Assembly: GCA_039090855.1 (NCBI GenBank)
Contig: CM077027.1
Span: 100,538,316 to 100,602,315 of the forward strand
DNA: 64,000 nt
Reading direction: 5' to 3'
DNA from: Macrothele yani
Taxonomy: Eukaryota; Arthropoda; Arachnida; Araneae; Macrothelidae
Made by a program: the position numbers and the translations under genes. Shown in pieces: positions 44,541 through 56,149 of this stretch (positions within the stretch are counted from its first letter, which is position 1; each line of letters begins with the position of its first letter). A model generated the notes under the pieces. That model searched no databases. It was given only the letters and a program-made list of their open reading frames with translations, and was not told where the DNA came from.

Positions 44541-45290
44541 TGTGTTTTTTTGTGGCAAATTTCGCTTGATATAATCTGGTAAAAAGGAAGCACAATTTGT
44601 TGTGGCTCCTAGGTCAATTAGGTGGGGAATTGTAATGGTACAAGTTGTTTTTGAATTTGCTGGCATGCACTTATTGAGGCAGTCTATGGGCCAGCAAGAA
44701 AGTAGTAGCTCAGAAGACGATTTCGTATGCTGATGAAAACCAGATAGATGGAACAAAATATATATAAAAAAAGTTAATTTTTTTGGGGATCTGAAGAATA
44801 TGTTGGAAATGACAACACACAAGAATAGGAAAGGCATAATGAAAGAAAATTGGGCTATGTAGACAGGAAAGTGTTCCATTCATTCAAGCCCAAATTTAGG
44901 CAATGCACTTGGAATTATTAGATTTAGTACCACGGCATCTGCAAGTTTACTTGTTGGGAAGGGGAAAATTAAAAAAAATGTATAAATTACCATGCCACAG
45001 TGGAATGGTTGCTACAAAATAAATTAAAGACATGAGTTTTCCTTTGTAATAGCACCTACTCTTACATGGCAGCTAGTAAAGAAACCAGTAGATATATTAA
45101 CATGCATCAGGGGTATTAGTTTATAGAAGTAGTACAGTATTTCCAGAAGTCTACGGCAAAAGTTTACAATAAAATCTAAACACTCTACCGAAAAAAGTGT
45201 TCAGGCTGAATAGAACAGATTAATAAGATAGATAGTTAAGGCCTCAACAGGAAAATGTGATGAGGAACAGTAGATAAGGACAGAAAGTCA
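44540..45290. other. Intronic DNA, no gene seen
   Basis: No reading frame with recognisable content. The minus-strand frame 44879-44493 is open for 128 codons and hydrophobic, but shows no signal, domain or splice context that would support a gene. Confidence 0.45.
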
Positions 45291-46060
45291 GAAACCATTG
45301 TAGGAGATCAAAATGGGGGAGGGCTCCAAGTGTTAAAAATGCTTGTCACAGTCTAAAAAAGATAGCACAAAAACTTGTCAAAATGCTAAGCAATCCATTA
45401 AGGCTGCTAAAAGAAGGTTCTTGTGGGATTTTTAAGATGTACTGAATGAAAACCCTAGGACTAGTAAACAGGCAACTTAAAAATGACACAGATGCTAATG
45501 ATGGTGACCAAGAAAACACCTCAGGTATTCATGAAGTAAGGGATAATAATACTTAATACAGGGATAATATTTCATTCCTAAGTGTGGTAAAACAAAATCA
45601 CTCTAGAACAGAAGTCTTTATAATATTTTATTCCTAAGCAGGCAACAACAAAATCACTCTAGAACAGAACAGTCTTTAGTATAGCAGAATGGCAAGTATC
45701 TTTTGTTTACCACCTGGATCATTAAGAGGACATGAGAAATTGGTTTAGTTCCCGAGGTGCAGATCAGCATCGTGCTGAATAATAAAAAAAAAAGTTAAGA
45801 CAATTACTGTGGCATCATCTTGTGTTCTAGGCAACATTTATTCAAGCACCTTGAGTAACAAAATGAGAAAAGTGTCTGAAAATTATCTGGATGAAGGATT
45901 GCAATTTCAGGAAGATTGAGGAATACCAGTATAATACATTTCCACTCTGGAAAATTTCATTACACGAATCAGGATTTGCAAAGGGTGTTTATTAATCTTC
46001 AGAAGACTTCTGCTTGGGCACCTGGGAACAGTTCAACTTTCAATTTCCTTAAATTTTTGA
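45290..46060 (+). pseudogene. Possible LINE remnant (linker and start of reverse transcriptase)
   Basis: The plus strand reads AKQSIKAAKRRFLWDF, then NENPRTSKQ, resembling the basic linker before the reverse transcriptase in several LINE clades. Further on, DNYCGIILCSRQHLFKHLE (near 45795) resembles the NYRGISLL box, and a fragment like DEG..FQED follows. Every block is broken by stops, and the match rests on short phrases. A short internal duplication ('acaaaatcactctagaacag', 45592 and 45648) lies between them. Confidence 0.35.
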
Positions 46061-46659
46061 CTATTCAAACTTAGATTTTCAACTACCTACCTCACACAGA
46101 AGTAACAAATACAACATAAAGCTGAGTGACTAGTTTATTATGTATATCTGCTTTCTCCACGACGAAAACTACTACTTCAGTGACTGAATGATATGCTCAT
46201 ACAATGCTATTCCAAGCATCTAGGTTGGTTTCTAGAGAAGCTCTCTCTGTGTGTGTAATTAAGTATTGTGAATGGGAAAGTTAAAGAATTTATATTCCAT
46301 TGAATGTGGCATGGTAATGCTAGAAGCACCACTATTAGTATCTCAGAAACAGCAATATAATCTGACTGGGTTATACATGGTAATATCTTGGCTGTATTAA
46401 GATTTTCCTGATTTTTTTGTTTTCCAGGGAGTGATTCCTGGAAAACAAAAAAAAATATCAGGAAATAGTACTGTAGATGGTAACTGATCAGACAGGGTGG
46501 CAATGAAAGAGGCAAACTGGTATGAGATACAACTTGTATACACTGAGAGGACAGAAATTATGGAATACCTGGTTCCTGGGAACACGACACAGACATCTTT
46601 CACGCTAGTGAATGAACAAACCACTTGCAGGTACATAAGCAGAAGTGCTGCATTCACAT

Positions 46660-47690
46660 AGATGGTAATTCCATGTCAGTATGGATAAATACTGTGAGTT
46701 AATACAGTTTGAAAGTGGGATGATAGTAACTGGCCAATGCATTGGTCACTATCACAGAGGTGATATAAGAAACACAATATCCTTGTTTGACACTATCAAG
46801 AGTGTATCATGAATACACCATTTCTGGAATAACAGCGTATCGTGGGCGGACAAAGTGGTGGATGAACGTGGCCATCGCATCTGTTTCACATAGTTGCAAC
46901 CAAATGGAGAGGGACAGTGGCACAAATCACTGCCAACTTCAACAAAAGAGGTGCCAGAAACATCTCCACTCAAACCATCAGGCAATCATTAGCTGAAAAA
47001 GGTTATAGGAGCTGCCAACCCACCTGAGTCTCATTGCTAATGCTACATCACTGGACTGTATGCCTTAATTAGGCAAAAGAAATTGGCAATGGACCTTGGA
47101 TGATTGGACATGGGCCTCCTGGTCCAATGAGTCTTGGTTCCAATTATTTTGCATGGACGGGAGAGTGCGGATCTGGCAGAAACTGCATGAAGTGATGGAC
47201 CCAGCATGCCAACAGGGAACTGTTTAGGCTGGTGGACACTGTTATGGTCTGGGGCATGTTCAACAGGCATATCTACAGGCATCTCTGAAAAGACCACATT
47301 ACGTATCCATCCTTGCAGACCATCTGCATCCATTTAAGGTCATCATGCACCCATAGAGTAATGGACTCTCCCAGAAGGATAAGGCTTCTCCTCACAGAGC
47401 AGCAGTGACTAGAACATGGTTAGAAGAGATTTCTGCAGAAGTTTCTGACCTGGAATGGTCTTTCCATTCATCAGACACAAACAATGCAGAAAATTTTTGG
47501 GATGCTGTGGAAAGGTTTATTTGATCCTCTACCACGGAATGCAGCAGAATTATGGACAACAATGCTGTAATCATGGGTGGAGATACCAGTGGAATACTCT
47601 TGTGACATATTGGATTCAATGCATCACTGTGTGACTGCCCTTATCTGGGCAAAAGGTGGGTCTATTCATTACTAGGTAGGAATCCTACAA
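46660..47690 (+). pseudogene. Tc1-like transposase, decayed (second lineage)
   Basis: An N-terminal part near 46707 reads QFESGMIV, a helix-turn-helix remnant. It continues ISGITAYRGRTKWWMNVAIA (46820). The catalytic core in other frames reads DDWTWASWSNESWFQLFCMD and GRVRIWQKLHEVMDPACQQG near 47100-47220 (the RW..V.F.DE and RVWR boxes of Tc1 proteins). ADHLHPF, a decayed block, and SDTNNAENFWDAVERFI near 47470 follow; the last corresponds to DLNPIEN.WD. There are many stops and shifts. It lies in the intron between two USP9X exons. Confidence 0.8.
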
Positions 47691-47739
47691 TTTCTGTTCC
47701 TTCAGTATATATACGTATATGTTCATAGGTTCAGCGAAT

Positions 47740-48175
47740 AACCCAAGCAACCCTTAAGAGCTATACGCCGCCTTCTACTTCAGGTGTCATGTCCAGACAC
47801 GGATATTCGGCAATTCATCACTGTGGGCTGCACATGGACATAGTGACTAACATTCTGGGGAAAATACTATTATGAGGTGGTTTCCCATTGCCTGGCTAAT
47901 CTAGTGTCAATCAAACAAACATCGGAAAAGGCTTGGTACACCCTGTGGCAATTTTAGCGCTCCATCCACACATTTACAGAATCCCTGGAACACTGAACTG
48001 TATGGTTGGGCGCACATGATTTGATTGCAACAAGCATCTACCACACAGACACTAGTTTGGCAATTAGCCAACTGTGCCACACTGGTAGTTATAAGAAGCT
48101 ATACACATGTATGTCCCTAATTTGGAGCCACTGGTTCCATGGAAGGAAGACAGCCAGCGCTGTAATAGAAACACA
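47740..48175 (-). mobile_element. tRNA-derived SINE-like sequences (types 3 and 4)
   Basis: On the minus strand near 48085-48030 is a tRNA-like head 'gtggcacagttggctaattgcc' (A-box-like) with a weaker B-box region 'gttgcaatcaaatc'. 48095-48170 ('ctaatttggagccactggttcc', 'gaagacagccagcgctg') matches 52170-52225 in another SINE. 47740-47925 holds 'aggtggtttcccattgcctggc', a phrase typical of SINE tails. Boundaries between the pieces are unclear. Confidence 0.5.
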
Positions 48176-48569
48176 CAAACTACAACACATCAGGGACTTA
48201 CTGGCCTATTTTGGACAATATGCCATCTTGTTAACTACAGTTGAAATGTGCTAAGAAACATACGCACAGAATAATGGAGGTTGGAAAAGTGTCACCTGGT
48301 TTGGAGGATGACAATTCCAGATGTTTCGCACTGATGGGATGACCAAACTATGGGGAAATCCTCACGAATCCATTTTGCCAGTAGGCAACAGTATATCAAC
48401 AATATTCAAAGAAATTAAAACACTTCAAATAGTTTTTATATTAATTCATTTTTGTACAAATGTTGCTGGCTGTTACTAACAAGGAAAAAAAAATTCTGTT
48501 TTCCTCGTCCCACATGGGCACGAACGGTACAATTCACAAATTCAGTATATGATACATGATTGTACTCAC
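48176..48569. other. Intronic DNA, no gene seen
   Basis: Nothing recognised up to the donor site of the exon at 48570. Confidence 0.5.
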
Positions 48570-48743
48570 AGCTTGCGACGATTGTGTTTTACTCGTGACA
48601 TCACAGCAACGAATCAGCAAGCTCACAACTTGGTACAGCTTGCCTAACTCTGCATATTGGTACTTAATGGGAGGACCAGGGCCTTCATCTAAAGCGACTT
48701 TCATGAATGTTGAAGGAACATTTAACTGAAGAAGTTGCATTCT
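48570..48743 (-). CDS. USP9X: USP9X / fat facets orthologue, exon (first clear)
   Basis: A 174-nt exon of exactly 58 codons, phase 0 at both ends. The acceptor is tttgtatttacag before 48743 and the donor is GCT|gtgagtac after 48570. It begins [18 protein letters not shown] and continues [19 protein letters not shown], then [11 protein letters not shown] and TSKTQSSQA. The middle block is essentially identical to vertebrate USP9X (and USP9Y), where it follows the C19 peptidase domain. The protein is a very large deubiquitinase acting on many substrates; the insect orthologue fat facets is known for its role in eye development. No lesion is present. The exon joins in phase with the exon at 43261. 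Confidence 0.93.
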
Positions 48744-48759
48744 CTGTAAATACAAACAA

Positions 48760-49370
48760 GACAAGTTACAAACTGAAGGAAAATAAAACAAATTTACAAG
48801 TAGAAATATAATGATTGCACAACAAATTTTTTTGTGGAACGTGAATAATAACAATAATAATAATAAAGGTTATTTGGGATTTTTACTTTTTTAACATTTC
48901 TAGACAACTCTGTAATTTACCTTGAAATAAAACAAAACAATTATATTTGAATTAATGTCCCCTTAAAAACAACCACTCAGTGATGCTACATTACTCAACA
49001 CATTTGCAGAAGCCCCCCCCCCTTTGGAGTTGCCTTATAACACATTTTCATGAATTTTCTCAAAGATACCAAATCTTAACTTTTTGCAACTGAATTTGAT
49101 TAACTAGAAACAGCAAAGTCTGGCGAATAAAAGACATGATCAGACTGGAAGACACTGCTTTTGATCAAAAACTATTTAACTGAAAGTGAACCAGTATCTT
49201 TGAAGTAATACAAGACATGACATACACTTACAAAAAATTGAGAAGAAATGTTCTGCCTTCAACTGTGAAGAATTATTACGTCAGGGAGATATGTTTCTCA
49301 CTGACTTTAATGATCTGAAGTACTGGAGATATGAGACAACTATTCGTACCTGGATGAGAAGAGGGTAATT
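48760..49370. other. Intronic DNA, no gene seen
   Basis: AT-rich, with a C run at 49013-49022 and short ATA repeats at 48847-48867. At 49370-49470 a partial type-2 SINE copy begins ('ggattgctttgactag', 'gctataactgcttagg'). Confidence 0.5.
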
Positions 49371-49559
49371 GACATTATGAGGAAACATCAGATTGCTTTG
49401 ACTAGAACAAATCTGAAGGTTATTGAGAAAGTTAGCTATAACTGCTTAGGTTCAATTGTATCTGAAGTAAAATAAAATAAATAAATAAAAAAAATACAAA
49501 AATACAATGAAATTCAGCACCTTGAGCTAAGATCCTTATAACATGCACTTTTTGCTCTT

Positions 49560-51511
49560 TTCAGTTCATCAAGAGTAAAATTTTTATTGTAGCAACAGTC
49601 CATGTTAATTTCTCAATTAACAGTGATCCCAATGTTTTAGTACCCAAACTTTATCTAAATTCTCTTTGATTTTTCTGCACCATGCTGAATACTCTTTCTG
49701 TTGGAGCATTGCTATGTGGCACCACAAGCACAGACAGCATTAATTTAGGTAAAAGGGAGTATTTATAAGTACCATCTCCATTTCTGAGTTCACTAATTTT
49801 ATGTCAGGCAATGTCCATCCTTTCACATTCTGTTATATCTGGAGGAAATTGATCATTCTGGTAACGTGCAAATTCAAGTTCCAACTCATCACTATCTTTA
49901 CAACACTGAAACAAGATCCGCAAAATACTGAGCAGACCGACAGTTTGCAGAATGACGTGAATTTACATTTGCCACAGCTGCATGGTTATAAAACTCATCC
50001 TGTAAAGGTATTTTTTTTCAGAACATAGTTGCATGCTGCACAATTTTTTTTTTCAAACAGATGAAAAAAACTTTATTTCATTGCTTGAAAATTTTGCATC
50101 TTTTATAAATGATCTTGTCGTTGATCCAATAACAAATTCATCATCATTTTTTTTTGGTTTTTAAGCTTCATAAAATCAACATTAAACACAGATTCAGACT
50201 TCGAAATGGCTGAAGGTATTATGAATCGAACAAGTACTTCAAAAAACAGTTTAGACAATTCATCCTTTACAATATGAATACAAGGCTGTTCTTTTTGAAG
50301 GGTAACATTCACTTAGGTAAATGTTGTAATGACAGTACAGTTTTGTCTCAGGTGATTCAAGTAACTTCTTAATTGTGCAAAACCGATTACTTTTCTTTTC
50401 TAAAACTTGAATATCACAAGTAAAAAAATCATGCAAAGGTTCCTATTGTTCTACAATCCTATTCAGAGCACTTAAAAGAGAAAGCCAACGAGTAGATACA
50501 TGCTTCAATAACTTGTGAGCTTTTTCACCACACACACTTTAGCATACTTTTAATTCATTTTTTTTTCGCTACTTTTTTCCAAGTAATAATATATTTGGAC
50601 AACTAACATTTCTACATCAACTGGTAGCACTTTTACTGCTTTCTGAGCAGCAAGATGTATCAAGTGGCACGGACAACCAACAACTTTAATATCTGGCTGT
50701 TTGCTTTTAATATAAGCTGCTGCACCTTTGAAATGGTCAGTCATAGTGCTCGCATTATCACAACAAACGGATACACAATTATTCCGCCCTATGCCCAGTC
50801 TTGTTAATTCAAAATTAATTAAGTTAAATATTCCTTCTCCAGTATTATCAGAAGAATCTAACAATGACAGCAAAGTGGTTATGATTTGGCCCTTTTAATG
50901 AGCATAATAGCTAACAACTAGGGGATATAGCAATTTGGCCTTGATGTCATTGCTGCCATCAGTCGCTAATGCAAATGAATTATTTTTAAGTATATCACAA
51001 ATCTTAGATTTGCTGGAATCCGCCATTGTGCGAATGATGGCACCTATTTTTGTGCACCCACTGCTGTATTTCTTAGCAATAATGGAGTCTGGAAACATTT
51101 TCGTGAACAATGGACCTGCAACCAAAATTGGAATGTTATGTTCGATTAGAAATCTTGCAAAAAGATTTTCGGATCACACAGTACTAAAATCATATTACAA
51201 AATAATGAAACACTGTGATTTAAGGCTTTACTTTTTACAAATTCTACATGTTTTTTGCTTGCAATGTGGCACCGACAATCGTCACAACCCTCATGAACCA
51301 CAGAAAAATTCAAAGTACATACTGTACAATAGGCATACCCGTCTTTCTCAGATGATGCAACAATACAGGGCCACTGTTTGTAATATTCCTCTTTAAATTT
51401 CTGGCAATTCTTCAATTTTTTGGGTGGCGCTGAAGCTGCTTCTTCATTCTGACGCTTTTTCAGGAAACAATCCATCTTCGTAAAAAAGAAACGCGCAATA
51501 CAACCGTACAC
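49560..51511 (-). pseudogene. hAT transposase, most complete copy of the recurrent family
   Basis: From 51511 down: DCFLKKRQNEEAASAPPKKL, then a BED-type finger with YAYCTVCTLNF and CHIASKKHVEF. GPLFTKMFPDSIIAKKYSSG and NSFALATDGSNDIKAKLLYP (the first catalytic Asp, TDGS) lie at 51125-50895. NNCVSVCCDNASTMTDHFKG (second Asp) and CPCHLIHLAAQKAV lie at 50780-50640. An insertion-domain part runs to 50100. The dimerisation domain VLVVPHSNAPTERVFSMVQK is near 49735. There are at least four frame changes and several stops. The C-x2-C...HL..A box and the dimerisation motif make the assignment firm. The 5' terminal repeat lies at 51923; the 3' end was not found. Confidence 0.88.
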
Positions 51512-51879
51512 ACTAATGAAGCGAACTTAGCATGTGCAAAACTCGAAGTAGACTCACTGACGCGGGCCCTAAGTCCTGAGACAACGCGAGCAGAACAGGT
51601 AACATTGCCAGATTTCAGTTCAAAACTACCACCAGTAACAATCAATTTGATGCATTCGGAATCGCCCAACGCTTACCCAGAGCGAACTTCAGCACGCGAA
51701 CATGCATTGCGCGAACCTCCACTTACCACATGATCATACTGTTACACCAATTCCAGTTTATGACAAAGAGCATTTATATATATCCTGAAATATTAGCAAA
51801 AACACTAATTTTGAAAAACAAAAGGAAAATCCATAGACTCGTCTGTAGTTTCAACAAGGTTTCTGTAGTCAGAAGACTG

Positions 51880-51923
51880 AATCCGTAGAAACTACGGACA
51901 TTCCGTAGTAGTTGGCAGGTATG
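51880..51923. repeat. Terminal inverted repeat of the hAT element at 49560-51511
   Basis: Reverse-complemented it starts CATACCTGCCAACTACTACG and continues GAATGTCCGTAGTTTCTACGG, with CCGTAG/CTACGG inverted pairs. Similar ends lie at 16962, 19430, 34864, 37830 and 39309. 51512-51880 between it and the first codon is the leader or promoter region, with no other feature recognised. Confidence 0.65.
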
Positions 51924-52129
51924 CAATTGTAAAAAAACAACAACAGCACCCTGATTTTTTAGTTCCAGAATAATTTTTCATTCCCCCCTGATTTTTTGGA
52001 GCCATTTTTATTTTCAAATTTTTTAAGAATTCCAAGTTTTCCGTCTTCTAGGTTGCAAGGGAACTCTGTTTACGATGCCATATGAATAACAATCAGAAGT
52101 GGATTCTATTTCTATTGGAGGTTTAATGA

Positions 52130-52335
52130 CAACTGTGAGCAATTCAATGGGCTATAAGCAGTCGCCTGTTCCTAATTTAGAGCCACCGACTCCAGGGAAG
52201 GGATACAGCCAGTGCCACAAGACAAACACAACATCCATGTCTCACCAGGATTTTAAACTGGACCTATCTCGGACGAACGATCAGAAGACATCGTTTAGAC
52301 CATTGCGCCACCGGGTGGCAAAATCAGAGGTGGAA
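52130..52335 (-). mobile_element. tRNA-derived SINE (type 3)
   Basis: On the minus strand the head reads 'ccggtggcgcaatggtctaa' (A box) followed by 'ggtccagtttaaaatcctgg' (B-box region) and 'gagacatgg'. The tail at 52225-52150 ('ctgtatcccttccctggagt', 'gctctaaattagg') is shared with 48095-48170. It is probably full length at the 5' end. Nothing is recognised in 51930-52130 and 52340-52640 beyond short phrases with a C run. Confidence 0.65.
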
Positions 52336-52639
52336 AGCAATCCAAAAGATGGAAGGGGGTCAAAATCACGCAGTGGTTGACAAATTTATGAATGTGATTT
52401 GGTGCCGTTTTCCGATCTCAAAATCAATGGGCCCAAAAATATTTTTAGATCGAAAAACCCATTACCAGATCCACGCACTCGCAATGAGAGTGAATGCTTT
52501 TTCTCTGTGGTTGCCCCAAAAAGCCCCTTTTGGCAAAGAGGAGGGCTAGAAAATATAGAAGTCAAGAAAAAATCAGGTAAATTCTTTCATTCCCCCCCCC
52601 CTTTGGTGATCTGTCAAGGTAAGCTAGCCCTCAGGTTTT

Positions 52640-55600
52640 GATGGTTATGTAGAGGCAGAAGTACTGGTTAGTTTAGTTAAGCAAGTGTTAAAGTGTTTGA
52701 TGAATATTGCCTTGGTATCTTGTTGTGCTTCTCTTTGCACTTTATTTTGAGAGCTGATTTTCATGGAATTGTGTAAGTGTTGGAAAGTGTGCGGAAAGTT
52801 CTAGTATTTAGTGTAGCATAAATGAATTTAGTTAATGCCTAAGTAATTTTGCATGGTATATGTAGTGGTAAAGTATATGTAATTCTGTCACTAACTCCGA
52901 CGATCGAAACGTCGGGTTGACGGAAAAAAATAAATAAAAATCGTAAGTGGTGTGCATAATCAATTTCGTAATTACAGTCATGTAATTGCTATTTCTTTGT
53001 TTATATTAACCTGTAAACTATAATTATGTTAAAGTATTCATAAATTAGTAAATTAATCGTATCGTAACGGGTTTGTAACGAAGAACAAACACGGGAGTCG
53101 TGTCTTGTTGCCGTGTCCTATAATTAACCGTTATTAAATTGTGTATCTATTTTTATTTTGTAACTAGTTGTGATTGGACCTATGTAAGGTCAGCACTTAA
53201 CTCTCTAAGAGGACTATTTAGGAAGGGTAATTCCGTATCTTTGGGGAAGAAAGAAAAAGCTAGGACATCTTCACGAAGCTATTTTTATGTAATCACGAAC
53301 TCGATTGAAACTCGAAACGGGATGGAAAGGAAATTAATAATGAAGCGCCAGAAAAAGGGTTATTATTCATTTGATTAGGAAAATGGCAGGCAGTAAAGTT
53401 TTTTTTTGTTCTTCGTAATTCCGATCGTAGAAAGGGAAAGATATTATCCTTACCGTCGGCGAGGCATGAATCTGATCGTACTAATTTAGCGAAATGTAAT
53501 TGTGTAAAAGATGTTAATTTTTCTGAATTTGTAAAGGTGGTCACCATTTTTGCCCGGGTTTTTAGGAGTTTCTTTGTTCAAAACGAACTCAAAGGGAGGT
53601 CCACAGTGAGCTTGGCTTCCTCCAAAACACGATCATAAATCGTAACCAGGCGCCGTCGCGATGTCGGACGTTTCGCATTCTTTCTCACAAGCTCTGCAAT
53701 GGCTTTCGCCAAGTATTTATGCGTAAAATGCCAGGAGAATGCTTAAAATCTGTTACCAACTGCAAATCCCTGTGTGCCGAGAGAAAATTCCGTCGTCGGC
53801 CATCTTTTCTTTTGGGAGGTCAGGTCAAAGTTCAAGCCTGACTCTGAGAAGATGCGAGCAAGCGATTTCTGGGAATTGCGTCTTTCTCTCCGCCTTCTGA
53901 CTTAACTTCGGGCCAATTGCCTTCCGCCATTTCGGGCGCGTGCGCAAAGGATTCGGCGAGGAGCGGAGAATTTTGGTGTGTCGCTCAGAAGACACTTCAC
54001 TTCAGTCTATCCTGCAATCGAGACTCCAGTCTTAGATTTTTCATGAGGGAAATCCCTCAGAAGTTCGCCAGACGAACGCGCTGATGTCGACCTTGCCGAA
54101 GCATTCCATCAGGCCGCGATGGCCCCAAAACGGTAGGATCGTTTCCTGTCATTCCCCCCCCATGGCTCGAAAATTACTCTGCTGAGCCCTAGTTGTTTGT
54201 AAAGTTGAGATGGCGCGAAAAGCCTTACGTCGTCCAGACGTTCCGAGGCACTAGCGGGCATTACTACACTTCGTAACCAGCTCCGTAACATCGCTGCCGC
54301 CTGTCGCCGTGTGAGAGAGAGAAAGTTTCCTCAAAGGCCGGCATCGGGAGTAAGTAGAGAAAAAAAAAAAAAAAAAAAAAAAAAAGAAAGGAGAAGAGGG
54401 AAAATCCTACCATGTCATCATAAGAGCATCAGGCCCCGTTTCTATGGCGTGCAGGCTCTCATAGCGACAGCACAAACACCAATTCGGCATCAAAAGGAAA
54501 ATTTAAGGAGGAGGAGAAACGAAGAGAAAAAAAAAAATAATAATAAAAAAAAAAATAAAAAAAAATGACCACCTAAAATTGAAAAAAAAAAAGTGTCTTG
54601 ATCAGAAATGGAATGATGTAAAAAGTTAAAATTCAGGGGTGAGAAAAAAATGGGGGAAGGTGAAATTAAAATGGGAGGAAAATAGAGAAATGCAAATGTA
54701 TGTTTGGAATTAATGGTCTGGCCAGAACCAACAAATGTAATATAATGTCATTGTGTATTTTTTTTTTTGTAAAAATGTCTAGTTAATGCCAGTGACCAAA
54801 GAAATGGATTGAAGTATATTAATTTTGGTTTTCTGTTAGAACAGGGTTTTTCGTTAGCTCAAATGAGAGGAAAACAAAGAAATGGATTGAAGTATATTAA
54901 TTTTGGTTTTCTGTTAGAACAGGGTTTTTCATTAGCTCAAATGAGAGGAAAGGGACAGCAGAGTAGGATATTGAAACGGCATGCCTTCCCTAGGAAAATT
55001 GTGGGGGGGGGGGGTGAAATTTGATTTTTGGCTCAGGTAGGGGAGCATACCTCTTCCAATAGCCTATTTTTTTTTTTTTTTGTTGGTGTTTCACCAGTAA
55101 GAGTAGCAACTGTACTTATGCATAGATCTTTTTTTGTCATGATTAATGTGGGGAGTCCTGGCAGTGACTTGACATTTTTGTTTGTTTTGTTTTCTGTTAC
55201 TGTAAAGTAAGAAAAAGATTTTTCCAGGTAACTGACCAAAATCAGTGTGTTGTGAAAAAAAAAAAAAAAAATTAATGTCACTCTTAACCATCTAAATCTA
55301 AATTGTAAAGGGCATCTAGCTCAAGGTTCAACATGTAACAGATATGCACATTGAGCATTAAGCTCTTAACACTCTTTGAGTGAATGATCCCATCCTTTGA
55401 TGATTTTGTAAGGCAGGCTGGTAACTAAATTGTGCCACTTACCTCCCTCATCCTCTAAACCACACAGGTGAAAACTACTTGGTTTGCAGACCAGGGTTTC
55501 TGAGAGGATTATATTTAGGACTGTTAACATACGCTGGATTCTAAAATTCATAGCTAAATTCTTTTTTTATTTGGCCTAGCCACCTAAAATTTCCTTGTAT

Positions 55601-55930
55601 TGAGTTGTTTGCCAAGATGTGCCTGGGAGCACAAAATAAATTTTTAGTTAACCTGGAACATATGTTTAATCAAATTATTTTGTGTCATATGTGAATTTTT
55701 CTTGTCGGTGGTGGTGGAATCACCTTCCATTTACTGGGAGTCTTTAGGATCGTACCTTGGGTGATAGTCGTTAATGGAAAAAATTCTTAATTGGGGTCCC
55801 TAGATAAGATCACCGACCTTTTTCTTCTTTTTTTTTTTTTTAGAAAACAAAATTGTTGTAATAATTTGCATTTTTTAGAAGTAAGTTAATCATCATAATA
55901 GAATAAAGTCGTAACACCAAACCACATCGT
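52640..55930 (-). mobile_element. Unrecognised repeat family U, copy 2 (continuous)
   Basis: An inverted match to 8865-10150 plus 12730-14072. This copy lacks the 2.6-kb interruption and shows the family at about 3.3 kb. The centre (53640-54310) is GC-richer with 'cggcgaggagcgg' and repeated CG steps; both flanks are AT-rich with long A or T runs (54361-54385, 54530-54565, 55067-55081). It contains a 78-bp tandem duplication (54798-54953). No protein motif was found. Ends by eye: 'ttgttaagcaagtgtt'-type phrase near 52680 and 'ctattatgatgatt' near 55900. Confidence 0.6.
54798..54953. repeat. 78-bp tandem duplication in family U copy 2
   Basis: 'aaagaaatggattgaagtatattaattttgg' to 'gctcaaatgagaggaaa' occurs twice with only one or two changes, starting at 54798 and 54876. 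The period is 26 codons, so a plus-strand frame stays open across both. The near identity implies a recent event. Confidence 0.85.
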
Positions 55931-56149
55931 ATCAAATGTCTGAAATTATAATATCAAGACCTTGGCAACAGTTCCAAGATAAAGTAACATGCACTAAGCA
56001 GATAATGCAAGGTCAACCATGATCCACAATTGAGGATGACCATTACATAGCCCCAAAAGTAAAGCTCAATAAATGCACGACAGCTCGTCAACAGGAATAT
56101 CAGTATCACGATAGACTGTATCCAGAAGGTTAATTTCTTCCTCATATAC

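Noticed and set aside
49440..51929. CAATTG at 49453-49458 and 51924-51929 as the target duplication of the hAT element
   Set aside because: The left copy is followed by SINE-related sequence and no terminal repeat, so the match is probably chance.
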